Source: Planctomycetota bacterium (GTDB lineage: Bacteria > Planctomycetota > UBA11346). From it: a DNA stretch of 13,432 bases. Shown here one piece after another: positions 7,114 to 12,991 of this stretch; positions within the stretch are counted from its first letter, which is position 1; the number at the start of each line of letters is the position of its first letter. The notes below the pieces were generated by a model. That model was not told the DNA's origin and made no database searches. It saw only the letters and a list, made by a program, of their open reading frames with translations. Made by a program: the position numbers and the translations under genes. The DNA is taken from contig SLQH01000215.1 of the NCBI GenBank assembly GCA_007131555.1, positions 1 to 13,432 on the forward strand, given 5' to 3'.

Positions 7114-7167
7114 TTGCACGCTATAACAGCAAGCGTAAAAATGGATGTTGCGTCAGGCTGCTGACGC
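7114..7167 (+). promoter_or_regulatory. Candidate promoter and leader hairpin of the 7182 gene
   Basis: TTGCAC (7114-7119), 16 nt, then TAAAAA (7136-7141) is a moderate sigma-70-like pair; TATAAC at 7122-7127 is an alternative -10 without a clear -35. Directly after it, GCGTCAG (7150-7156) and CTGACGC (7161-7167) form a perfect 7-bp inverted repeat with a GCTG loop, ending 2 nt before the AGGAGG Shine-Dalgarno. It could be an operator or a leader hairpin affecting ribosome access. Confidence 0.35.
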
Positions 7168-7181
7168 TCAGGAGGATTGTC

Positions 7182-7814
7182 ATGTGTCGTCAGGCCCCAG
7201 CGTGGATCATGGTCATACTGTGCACGATTGTCTGCGGCAGCGCCATCACAGAGGAACAAGCCCTATCCCGCCGTGAACAGGCCCGCCTGGAACGCGAAGC
7301 ACGGGCTGCCGCAGCACAAGCCCAGGCCGCCGCCGAGGCCGAAGCCGAACGTCAGGCCCAACCCAGCCCGGTGCCGGGCCTGACCGTGGGGGTCTTTGAG
7401 GCCCAACCGCCGTTCACCAAACCCCTGCCGGCCATATTTGACGACCTCACCACTGCTGATGATGTCTTCCGTCACGCCCTGATGGTGGCCCAAGAGGAAG
7501 CCGCCCAGGAGCTGCTGGCCGACATCAGTCCTGAACATCGGGCTCGTTACATCGCCTGGCGCTGGCAACCGGCCCTGGAAGCACGTCAGCAACGCATCGC
7601 TGGGACTGACGCTCAACGCCAACGCCATGCGGAGTGGCGCACCCAAGAGGCCGTCACCAGCATCCGCTGGCAGCAACAGCAGGAAGAGGCCGAGCGCGAG
7701 CACGCCCTGTGGCGCATGCGCAGCCGTCATGAACGGCTGGTCCCGGTCCTGACCGAAGAGCAGCGGGCCGAGCTTGAGTTCCTGGTCGAGGACATGCAGC
7801 GACGGCAACGCTGA
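7182..7814 (+). CDS. Small exported coiled-coil protein, function unknown
   Basis: A 210-residue protein I do not recognise. The start at ATG 7182 is fixed by a perfect AGGAGG 6 nt upstream; the same frame is open far upstream into repeat R1, which is not coding. Residues 1-24 form a signal peptide (PAWIMVILCTIVCGSA, cut probably before ITEEQ; the Cys context is a poor lipobox). Residues about 28-60 are an Ala/Glu/Arg/Gln-rich helix (REQARLEREARAAAAQAQ), then a Pro-rich linker, and from about 80 onward a series of charged helices ending in Gln/Glu/Arg-rich coiled coil (RWQQQQEEAEREHALWRMR and EEQRAELEFLVEDMQRRQR). It is probably periplasmic and elongated. It stands alone, flanked by R1 and by the R2 element, with no gene partner to suggest a role. 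Confidence 0.75.
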   Translation: MCRQAPAWIMVILCTIVCGSAITEEQALSRREQARLEREARAAAAQAQAAAEAEAERQAQPSPVPGLTVGVFEAQPPFTKPLPAIFDDLTTADDVFRHALMVAQEEAAQELLADISPEHRARYIAWRWQPALEARQQRIAGTDAQRQRHAEWRTQEAVTSIRWQQQQEEAEREHALWRMRSRHERLVPVLTEEQRAELEFLVEDMQRRQR

Positions 7815-7857
7815 ACTGCCCCCTGTCAATCGCCGATACCCTGGTGCGCCGTGACGG

Positions 7858-8024
7858 CTAGGAGTCTGTAAGGGATAGCGACCGAGCATGGCGCAGTGCA
7901 TTTTCGAGACACGATTTCGTCGAAAACCGCAGCCATGGCCGTAGCTATGGTGAGGTTTTCGCCGGATAGGGGCCGAAAAGGCCAAGCCAGGCGACGTGTC
8001 AGTCTATTCCTTACAGGCTCCTAG
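7858..8024. repeat. R2: intact MITE-like element with 21-bp terminal inverted repeats
   Basis: Left end 7858-7878 (CTAGGAGTCTGTAAGGGATA onward) is the inverted copy of right end 8004-8024 (CTATTCCTTACAGGCTCCTA onward) with 2 mismatches in 21. Inside are further hairpins, such as GGCCGAAAAGGCC and ACGATTTCGT, and no reading frame of note. Size (167 bp) and structure fit a miniature inverted-repeat transposable element. Parts of it recur at 6323-6346 and 11702-11755. A target-site duplication cannot be separated from the palindromic CTAG at the ends. Confidence 0.75.
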
Positions 8025-8052
8025 CCCTTCCCCGTCCCGCGCAGAGCGCCCA

Positions 8053-8080
8053 TTGAAACCCCAGCATGGGCTCCTACACT
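8053..8080 (+). promoter_or_regulatory. Candidate sigma-70 promoter for the FHA operon
   Basis: TTGAAA (8053-8058) and TACACT (8075-8080) are spaced by 16 nt, lying between the R2 element and the FHA gene and giving a leader of roughly 28 nt. Matches are 5 of 6 and 4 of 6 to consensus. It is the only good promoter-like pair before a run of five plus-strand genes. Confidence 0.45.
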
Positions 8081-8114
8081 CGCGCATCGCATGGTCTGAC
8101 CAAGGAGTCCGGTG

Positions 8115-8864
8115 ATGGCCAAGGTAAAGCTGCTGTTCGGCAACGATGCGCAGGGCGAGTTCAATCTCGACAAGCCCGAATTGACCATCGGTCGCAGTCG
8201 GGACTGTGATATCCAGGTCGACAACCTCGGTGTCTCCCGACACCATTGCAGCCTGGTCCAGGATGGCGACAACTGGAAGATCGTCGACAAGGGTTCCAAC
8301 AACGGCACCTTCCTGGGCACTGAACGGGTTGATGATCAGATCCTCAAGAATGGCGACCGCATCGTTCTGGGCAAATTCAGCTTGGTCTTCGATGCCTTCG
8401 GCTATGCCCAGGAAGAAGGCGAGAAGAAGCAGACCGGGCCCGGCGGCATGGGCAGCGAAATGACCATGTTCGTCGATCCCGAAGCCATCAAGCAGATGCA
8501 GCAGAAGATGGCTTCTGAATCCGCCCCTGGTGCCCAGCCCGGCACCGGCACAAGCACCGCGCCCGCTCCCATCAAACGCATGGTCCTGGCCGTCCAACAA
8601 GGACCACGCGAGGTCACCTGTGCGCTGGTCAAGGAAGAGACCACCATCGGCAAGGGCATTGAAGCCGACCTGCCGGTCCGTGGCCTGCTGGTGCGCTCCC
8701 TGCAGGCCAAGGTGGTACGCCTTGATGGCGGCCAGTTCCGCTTGGTCAACCTGGGCGGCTGGCGCAAGGTCTCGGTCAACGGTCGGGCGGTCAGCGATCA
8801 CATGCTGCAAGCCGGCGATGTCATCAGCATCGCTGGTACGCCGATCACCTTCAAGAAACTGTAG
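8115..8864 (+). CDS. Tandem FHA-domain protein
   Basis: A 249-residue cytoplasmic protein. The N-terminal FHA domain (residues about 1-95) has all the phosphothreonine-binding marks: IGRS 25-28, SRHH 41-44 and SNNGTFLG 61-68, with NGDRIVLG at 79-86. A linker (about 96-155), rich in Gly, Gln, Pro and Ala, contains EMTMFVDPEAI. A second FHA-like domain (about 155-249) keeps the fold (TIGKG, VSVNGRAV, LQAGDVISI) but lacks the Ser-Arg-x-His loop, so it probably does not bind phosphopeptide in the usual way. FHA proteins relay Ser/Thr-kinase signals. The start is ATG 8115, with AAGGAG 7 nt upstream; GTG 8112 is too close. The lipoprotein gene starts 4 bp after its stop, so translation may be coupled. 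Confidence 0.9.
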   Translation: MAKVKLLFGNDAQGEFNLDKPELTIGRSRDCDIQVDNLGVSRHHCSLVQDGDNWKIVDKGSNNGTFLGTERVDDQILKNGDRIVLGKFSLVFDAFGYAQEEGEKKQTGPGGMGSEMTMFVDPEAIKQMQQKMASESAPGAQPGTGTSTAPAPIKRMVLAVQQGPREVTCALVKEETTIGKGIEADLPVRGLLVRSLQAKVVRLDGGQFRLVNLGGWRKVSVNGRAVSDHMLQAGDVISIAGTPITFKKL

Positions 8865-8868
8865 CTTG

Positions 8869-9432
8869 ATGGGCGCAACACCCCCCCGCTCCCGGGAATA
8901 CCGTGCCCTGACATGGCCGGACAAGCCGCCAACAGCTACAGCCAGGTACCAGCGGCAATGGTCACTGGCCCTGTGGACCATCCTGACCACAACCCTGACC
9001 CTGGCCATCTGCGCCTGCGGCAGTGATACCCCAGCCCGGCGGGTCAGCCTCAATCCGCGACCGGTCGCCTTCCGGCCCTGGGACTTCCCTGACGTGCCGA
9101 TGCCGCCTGGATACAGCGCCGCTGATGACACGGAGCAATTGGCCGTGGTCATCGCCGGGGGGGCCAGTCGGCGGATGGCGATGGTCCTGCAACAGGTCCG
9201 GCGCGACCGCGGACTGCGTGATCGTGCCTTGTTGGAGTGGTACGATCAGCGTCTGCCGGCATTCGGCTGGTACCCCCTGGAGTCCTCTGAAAGCCGGGTC
9301 AGGCTATGGGGCAAACGGCGAACCGACCAACGCGAGGAGCGCCTGCGCCTTGCGACTGGACGCAGCGCAAACAGCGCCATCATACGCATCCAGTTGAGCC
9401 TGAGTCCTGACGACCCGGCCCAGGCCGACTGA
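8869..9432 (+). CDS. Hypothetical lipoprotein
   Basis: A 187-residue protein, function not recognised. After a long polar N-region, a hydrophobic stretch (SLALWTILTTTLTLAI) runs into ICAC at 47-50, a usable lipobox with Cys50 as the lipidated residue, followed by GSD. Asp at +3 leaves membrane sorting open. The mature part has a DFPDVPMPPGYS segment (about 74-85) and later a WYDQRLPAFGWYPLES segment, resembling a pattern seen in small bacterial envelope proteins in which a proline/glycine phrase precedes a domain ending near GW. The start ATG 8869 is 4 bp after the FHA stop and lacks a clear Shine-Dalgarno, which fits translational coupling. No in-frame ATG or GTG lies closer to the hydrophobic stretch. 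Context suggests an operon with the FHA protein and the membrane protein at 9490. Confidence 0.7.
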   Translation: MGATPPRSREYRALTWPDKPPTATARYQRQWSLALWTILTTTLTLAICACGSDTPARRVSLNPRPVAFRPWDFPDVPMPPGYSAADDTEQLAVVIAGGASRRMAMVLQQVRRDRGLRDRALLEWYDQRLPAFGWYPLESSESRVRLWGKRRTDQREERLRLATGRSANSAIIRIQLSLSPDDPAQAD

Positions 9433-9489
9433 ACCACAGGGGACCCCGCGCGGCGGGAGCAACAGCACCCCATCGAGGAGCATCAGCCC

Positions 9490-10302
9490 ATGGCCGATCC
9501 ACAGACGCCTGAAGAACTCAGCAGCTACTCCGATCCGCTGTATGATCGCATGGAAAGCATTGCCAACCGCCTTGGTCAACGCTGGTGGTTGTACGTCATC
9601 GCCGTGATCCTGGCGGTGATCATCGCCTTCGTCATGCGCGACATCCTGGGACGCAGTCCCGATGCCGCCGCCCATCATCGCTATGAGACCGCTGCCGACA
9701 CCCAGGCCTTGATCGCTCTGAGCCGTGATGACAGCATGACCGCCGAGTTCCGGGTCCATGCCGGCATCGAAGCCGCCCAGAACCTCTTGCTCGACGCTGA
9801 GATCGACGAAGCCGAGGCCCTGATCCGCTCCCTCGCCCCTCTGGTTGCCGCCAGTCGCCATGAAAGCCGCACCCTCGCCCTGGTCAAGGATCTCAGCTTG
9901 GCAGCGGTCCATGAACAGGTCGAAGAATTCGCCGCCGCCCTGGAACTCTACCAGGGCGTCGAGTCTCGGGCTGGGCGCCAGATGCCGATCCATACCATAC
10001 TTGGTGGCCTGGGCGCAGCCCGCGTCCTCCAGGCCCAAGCCCGCGCCCTGGAGGCCGAAGCCGACAGCGCTGACAATCCTGAGAACGCGGCCCGCCTGAC
10101 CGAACAGGCCACAGTCTTGCGCGAACAGGCCATGCGGAGCCTTGAATCCCTGGCCGACCTCCCCCCGACCGCCCTGGAGAGCATGGTCCGCTATCGCTTC
10201 CTGCTGGCCCGCCTGAGCGATCAGCCCCCCCTGGTCACCAGCGATCCGCAACAGGATGCCGATGCCACCATCACCGAAGACCCCGCCGACGCCAACGACT
10301 GA
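9490..10302 (+). CDS. Single-TM protein with helical (TPR-like) repeat domain
   Basis: A 270-residue protein. A short cytoplasmic N-terminus is followed by one membrane helix (WWLYVIAVILAVIIAFVM, about residues 32-49). The remainder is almost wholly helical and rich in Ala, Glu and Leu, with TPR-like helix pairs (for example IEAAQNLLLDAEIDEAEAL and EQVEEFAAALELYQGV). This is the layout of YfgM/TPR-type proteins that act in the periplasm near the Sec translocon or as scaffolds; the likeness is structural, not by motif. An acidic, poorly structured tail ends it. GAGGAG lies 9 nt before the ATG. It follows the lipoprotein gene by 57 bp, and its 3' end overlaps the next small gene by 47 bp. A strong hairpin begins at its stop codon. 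Confidence 0.75.
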   Translation: MADPQTPEELSSYSDPLYDRMESIANRLGQRWWLYVIAVILAVIIAFVMRDILGRSPDAAAHHRYETAADTQALIALSRDDSMTAEFRVHAGIEAAQNLLLDAEIDEAEALIRSLAPLVAASRHESRTLALVKDLSLAAVHEQVEEFAAALELYQGVESRAGRQMPIHTILGGLGAARVLQAQARALEAEADSADNPENAARLTEQATVLREQAMRSLESLADLPPTALESMVRYRFLLARLSDQPPLVTSDPQQDADATITEDPADAND

Positions 10303-10495
10303 TCACCCCTGCGGGGTGATCATCTCGTGGACCGGGCGCGATGGCGACGAACACCACGAGACCTGGCCCAGCATCGAGCAGTTCCGTTGCTGGGCCGTCA
10401 GCGAAGGCTGCTGCTGTCATTTCAGCGCCTATCACAGCGATGAGGACGGCGATCAGATCCTGATCGGACGCGGTCGGGTCGGATCAGAGGTCTGA
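10256..10495 (+). CDS. Small Cys-rich acidic protein, hypothetical
   Basis: A 79-residue frame that I do not recognise. From about residue 20 it looks like a compact folded domain: GVIISWTGRDGDEHHETWPS, then EQFRCWAVSEGCCC with a run of three Cys, and HSDEDGDQILIGRGRVG. The first 18 residues are Pro/Thr-rich and overlap the preceding gene. ATG 10256 has AGGA 6 nt upstream. GTG at 10316 is an alternative start that would remove the overlap and begin right at the folded part, but it sits in the 3' arm of a hairpin. It lies 3 bp before the next gene, consistent with an operon. It could be a short Zn- or redox-active protein given the Cys and His content (HH at 33-34), but there is no clear CxxC pair. 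Confidence 0.5.
   Translation: MPMPPSPKTPPTPTTDHPCGVIISWTGRDGDEHHETWPSIEQFRCWAVSEGCCCHFSAYHSDEDGDQILIGRGRVGSEV
10300..10322 (+). promoter_or_regulatory. Perfect 10-bp hairpin at a gene junction
   Basis: TGATCACCCC (10300-10309) and GGGGTGATCA (10313-10322) pair perfectly around a TGC loop. The left arm begins with the TGA stop codon of the 9490 gene, and the whole hairpin lies inside the 79-residue frame. No T-run follows (TCTCGTGG), so it is not a standard intrinsic terminator. It may act as an RNA-processing or translational-coupling structure. Confidence 0.6.
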
Positions 10496-10498
10496 ACC

Positions 10499-11581
10499 AT
10501 GGCCCGACCCTGGTTTTCAGCCCCCTGGGACAGTCACAGCGACCAACCCTACCGGATCTGTGACCCGAAGCTGCGCCGCCGCCTGCGGGCCGCCTGCTTG
10601 GGGCCCCATCTCTACACCGCCGCCCTGACCGCCGCCACCGCCCCCCTGGTGGCCCTGCGCTATGCCAGCCTCCATCAGGTCCGCTTCGCCGGCCCGCAAG
10701 CAGCCTCGTTCCACGGCCTGGGCTGCTCCCCGCTGCCCGGCCTCGACCAGGCCCAGAGCGAGCTGCTGGATGAGCTGGACATCGACCGGGTCCTGGTCCG
10801 CCAGGGTGCCTGGCAGCTCAAGGCCTGGCCCCGCACCCGCCAGTTCATCGCCGCCCTGGCCCCCCGTCAGGTCCTGCTGGTCCTGGCCCAAGACCGCCGC
10901 AGCATCTGCCAGCCCGGATATTGGCAGCAGTTCTGCCGCCAAGTGATCGACGAGCTGCCCGACAACGTCGAGGCGGTGCAGATCGGCCAGGCCGTCAACC
11001 GCCTCAAGTGGGGTTGCACCCATGTCGGCGAGGCCCTGGCCCTGGATGCGGTGATCCCCGCCATCCGCCAGCAGCGCCCCGCTCTGCGCATCCTTGGATC
11101 CTCGATCATCGACTTCGAACCCCTGGCCAGCCTGCGCAGCCTGCTGGCTTGGAACCAGCCCCGCCTGGATGGCGTGGCAGCCCTGCTCTACGTCGATCGC
11201 CGGGGCGACCCCGCCAATACCCAGGCCGGCTGCTTCGATTTGACGCGCAAGATCCGCGCCATCGCCGCCCTCACCGCCATCAGTCCGCGCAGCGCCAAGC
11301 GCCTGTGGCTGACCGAGTTCAACTGGCCCTTGACTGGCCACGGTCCCTGGGCCCCGACCAGCGCCCGGGAATGCGTCAGCGAAGACCAGGCCGCTGCCTG
11401 GCTGCAGCGCTACAGCGCCATGGCCCAGGCCAGCGGTCTGGTGGAACGCATCTACTGGTGGCAACTACTGGCCCAGGGCTACGGCCTGGTCGACCCCCGC
11501 GACCTGCGCCGCCGCCCGGCCTTCCACGCCCTGGCGGCCCGGCAACGTGAGATGCGCGATAGCGGCCCGGCAGAGAGCTAG
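10499..11581 (+). CDS. TIM-barrel, glycoside-hydrolase-like protein
   Basis: A 360-residue protein without a signal peptide. Its strand-helix order suggests a (beta/alpha)8 barrel of the clan GH-A type: DRVLVRQGAW (about 96-105), RQVLLVLAQD (123-132), NVEAVQIGQAVNRLKWG (156-172), LRILGSSIIDFEP (196-208), DGVAALLYVDR (224-234), KRLWLTEFNWPL (267-278) and VERIYWWQLLAQGYGLVD (315-332). E273 on the penultimate strand sits where the nucleophile of GH-A enzymes lies. The position where an Asn-Glu acid/base would be expected (strand 4) instead reads GQAVN, so it may be inactive or use other residues. Related-looking proteins occur in lipopolysaccharide or surface-glycan gene clusters, which I recall only loosely. 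GAGG lies 8 nt before the ATG. It is the last gene of the run starting at 8115. Confidence 0.6.
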   Translation: MARPWFSAPWDSHSDQPYRICDPKLRRRLRAACLGPHLYTAALTAATAPLVALRYASLHQVRFAGPQAASFHGLGCSPLPGLDQAQSELLDELDIDRVLVRQGAWQLKAWPRTRQFIAALAPRQVLLVLAQDRRSICQPGYWQQFCRQVIDELPDNVEAVQIGQAVNRLKWGCTHVGEALALDAVIPAIRQQRPALRILGSSIIDFEPLASLRSLLAWNQPRLDGVAALLYVDRRGDPANTQAGCFDLTRKIRAIAALTAISPRSAKRLWLTEFNWPLTGHGPWAPTSARECVSEDQAAAWLQRYSAMAQASGLVERIYWWQLLAQGYGLVDPRDLRRRPAFHALAARQREMRDSGPAES

Positions 11582-11621
11582 GGCGGCTGACCTGCGGCCT
11601 TGAGCGCAGTGGGCATGAGGA

Positions 11622-11680
11622 AAGAAGAAGGTCTCACGCAAAGAGCGCCAAGATCGCAAAGGCCCTGCGGGCGGCGCAAG
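11622..11680 (-). repeat. CGCAGAG-type dispersed repeat (R3), second copy
   Basis: Read on the minus strand this gives CCGCCCGCAGGGCCTTTGCG, then GCGCTCTTTGCGTGAGACCT, the same order as 375-429 with a few C/T changes. Matching both the flanking GC-rich head and the GTGAGACCTTCT end shows a defined repeat unit of about 55 bp. Confidence 0.75.
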
Positions 11681-11701
11681 AAGCTACGACATGGCGACCA
11701 A

Positions 11702-11755
11702 GGAGCCTGTAAGAAAGCAAGCCGACACATCACCTGGCGTGGCATTTTCGGCCCC
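11702..11755 (-). repeat. R2 fragment joined to R1 copy C
   Basis: GGAGCCTGTAAG (11702-11713), CACCTGGC (near 11731-11738) and ATTTTCGGCCCC (ending 11755) line up in order with the inverted right half of the intact R2 element at 7858-8024. At GGCCCC the homology switches directly to the R1 lead-in CCCCGGACTCGCC. The rest of R2 is missing. Confidence 0.65.
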
Positions 11756-12012
11756 GGACTCGCCCCAAACCACCGCCCATCACACAGCCACCACGGAGCA
11801 CCGGGCCTTGGCCCGCGTGCCGACGCGTGGATGCCATGCTATCGCCCAATACCAGCTTGGACGTCGCCATGATACCCCCGTCATACGGCCTGTGGATCTC
11901 GCAACTCATGACCATTCACGGCGATGATGGCGGCAAACGCATTGCAGCGATGGTGCCGCCCCAGCCCATATCCGCCGCAAGAATCACCGCCCGCCACTGT
12001 GCGCGGGCCAAG
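11752..12012 (+). repeat. R1 copy C, right arm truncated
   Basis: The left arm at 11792-11820 matches the arms of copies A and B. The interior has GCAACTCATGACCATTCACG. The right arm is recognisable only as GCGGGCCAAG (12003-12012) before it breaks off into an unrelated hairpin repeat. Its first 120 bases are nearly identical to copy D and more distant from A and B. Confidence 0.75.
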
Positions 12013-12060
12013 TAGTAGCGCCGGCTTTAGCCGGCACGGATGGTGGGCTTCAGCCCGCCG
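12013..12060. repeat. Hairpin-pair repeat inserted in R1 copy C
   Basis: Two adjacent stems: GCCGGC-TTTA-GCCGGC (12020-12035) and GGTGGGCTTCAGCCCGCC (12042-12059, one G-T pair). This GCCGGCTTTAGCCGGC type of palindrome differs from the R1 and R2 stems and resembles a REP-like unit. Confidence 0.6.
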
Positions 12061-12124
12061 TTCCACCACCAAACACCACATCCCTTTCATCAATCACCCA
12101 CGGCATCCGTCCACTACCCTCCAG

Positions 12125-12301
12125 CCCCACCCCAAACCACCGCCCGTCACAAGCCCACCACGGAGCACCGGGCCTTGGCCCGCGTGCAGACCCGTGGATG
12201 CCATGCTATCGCCCAATACCAGCTTGGACGTCGCCATGATGGCCTGTACTACGGCCCATGGATTCCGCAACTCATGACCATTCACGGCGATGATGGCGGC
12301 A
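12125..12301 (+). repeat. R1 copy D, truncated, running into the 3D-domain gene
   Basis: The left arm at 12159-12187 is the same as in the other copies. The element then follows copy C through GCAACTCATGACCATTCACG and GCGATGATGGCGGCA to about 12301, where sequence of the 3D gene begins. The right arm is absent. The last 20 bases overlap the 3' end of the coding region at 12282. Confidence 0.75.
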
Positions 12302-12911
12302 GGCCGTAGCGCTGGGCGGCGGGACTGTCTTCCGGAAGCCAGATCCACATCCAGCGCCGCCCCCACTGCCGGGCCTCGTCATGGGTCTTGAAACGCAGAT
12401 CGAGATGGACGACATCACGAGTGGCGCTCTGACGCATGGCACCGCCGGTGTCATCAACCAGGGCCCGGCCATAGCCGGGGATATCCAGCTCGGTGCGATA
12501 GGGGATCAGCTTCGGTTCAACCGCGATACCGAAGGGATGGCGCTGCACATCGCGATTGATGGCCGTGCGCCCATCGGCATGTTCTCCGCAGCAGATCGGG
12601 CAAGGACAATACGCCGTGGTCAAGACCTCGACCCAACGCATGCCCGGCGGCGGCGGGCTGACCGGGGGTGGAATTTTGGTCACCCGGACCCCCAGCATCG
12701 GCTGCAAGGGCCCGGCAAATACCAGCCAACCGCTGGCAAAGCCCAGCAATAGCGCCAATATCACAGCATACACCACCAGCACGGGCGACAGGCCACCAAG
12801 CCGGACCATCTGTTTCTCGGCCATGATGACCATTACAATGACTGCCACCACCAACACCAGTCGCGACAGGACAAGCCGACACAAGGATAGCACCTCATGC
12901 CGCCCTGCCAT
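12282..12911 (-). CDS. Membrane-anchored 3D-domain protein
   Basis: A 209-residue protein from the chosen start (ATG 12909-12911, MAGRHEVLSL). Two membrane helices (about residues 10-30 and 40-66) are followed by a Pro-rich linker (IPPPVSPPPPG) and a 3D domain (about 93-191). The domain has TAYCPCPICCGEHADGRTA, IAVEPKLIPYRTELDI, GRALVDDTGGAM and VVHLDLRF, giving the three Asp (D143, D153 or D154, D171) that name the fold, shared with the C-terminus of MltA and YabE-type peptidoglycan proteins. It is probably a cell-wall-active or wall-binding protein. Start codons are uncertain: the weak AGGT at about 11 nt supports this one, and an in-frame ATG at 13022 would add 37 residues. The stop codon and last few residues (PPSSP) come from repeat R1 copy D, so the original C-terminus has been changed. 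It is divergent from the porin-like gene. Confidence 0.8.
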   Translation of the reverse strand: MAGRHEVLSLCRLVLSRLVLVVAVIVMVIMAEKQMVRLGGLSPVLVVYAVILALLLGFASGWLVFAGPLQPMLGVRVTKIPPPVSPPPPGMRWVEVLTTAYCPCPICCGEHADGRTAINRDVQRHPFGIAVEPKLIPYRTELDIPGYGRALVDDTGGAMRQSATRDVVHLDLRFKTHDEARQWGRRWMWIWLPEDSPAAQRYGLPPSSP

Positions 12912-12991
12912 CGGATTAGCACCTATCAAGCCAAAAATCGGGATATGACAGCTTCGTCGGCATTCTCCCGACTCCCCGGGCCAAAGAGGTG

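Larger units (their letters stand above)
6206..7181. other. Intergenic repeat field without convincing genes
   Basis: Almost 1 kb between the divergent fliD and the exported coiled-coil gene. It holds a short R2-derived piece at 6323-6346, R1 copy A (6343-6619), a 99-bp linker, R1 copy B (6719-6988) and a leader region for the gene at 7182. Several open frames cross it on both strands, but they run through the repeats, lack ribosome binding sites and resemble no protein I know. Confidence 0.7.
11582..12281. other. Second intergenic repeat field, no convincing gene
   Basis: Seven hundred bases between two convergent genes. In order it contains an R3 copy (11622-11680), an R2 fragment (11702-11755), R1 copy C (11752-12012), a hairpin pair (12013-12060), a 64-bp AC-rich linker and R1 copy D (12125-12301). 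All longer open frames here are translations of repeats. Confidence 0.75.

Noticed and set aside
6873..7181. In-frame upstream extension (103 codons) of the exported protein at 7182
   Set aside because: It translates R1 copy B and non-coding leader, has no ribosome binding site at its start and would bury the signal peptide in the middle of the protein.
8004..9152. A 382-residue minus-strand frame
   Set aside because: Antisense to the FHA and lipoprotein genes and starting in repeat R2; composition is typical of a shadow frame.
10517..11464. A 315-residue minus-strand frame
   Set aside because: Antisense to the barrel protein; Gly/Gln/Ala-rich and without any family motif.
11730..11915. Minus-strand frames in the four R1 copies sharing the peptide HAGQGPVLRGG
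   Set aside because: The shared peptide coincides with the R1 left arm, which is conserved as DNA. Starts, ends and flanking residues differ in each copy and there is no ribosome binding site, so I see no sign of selection on protein.
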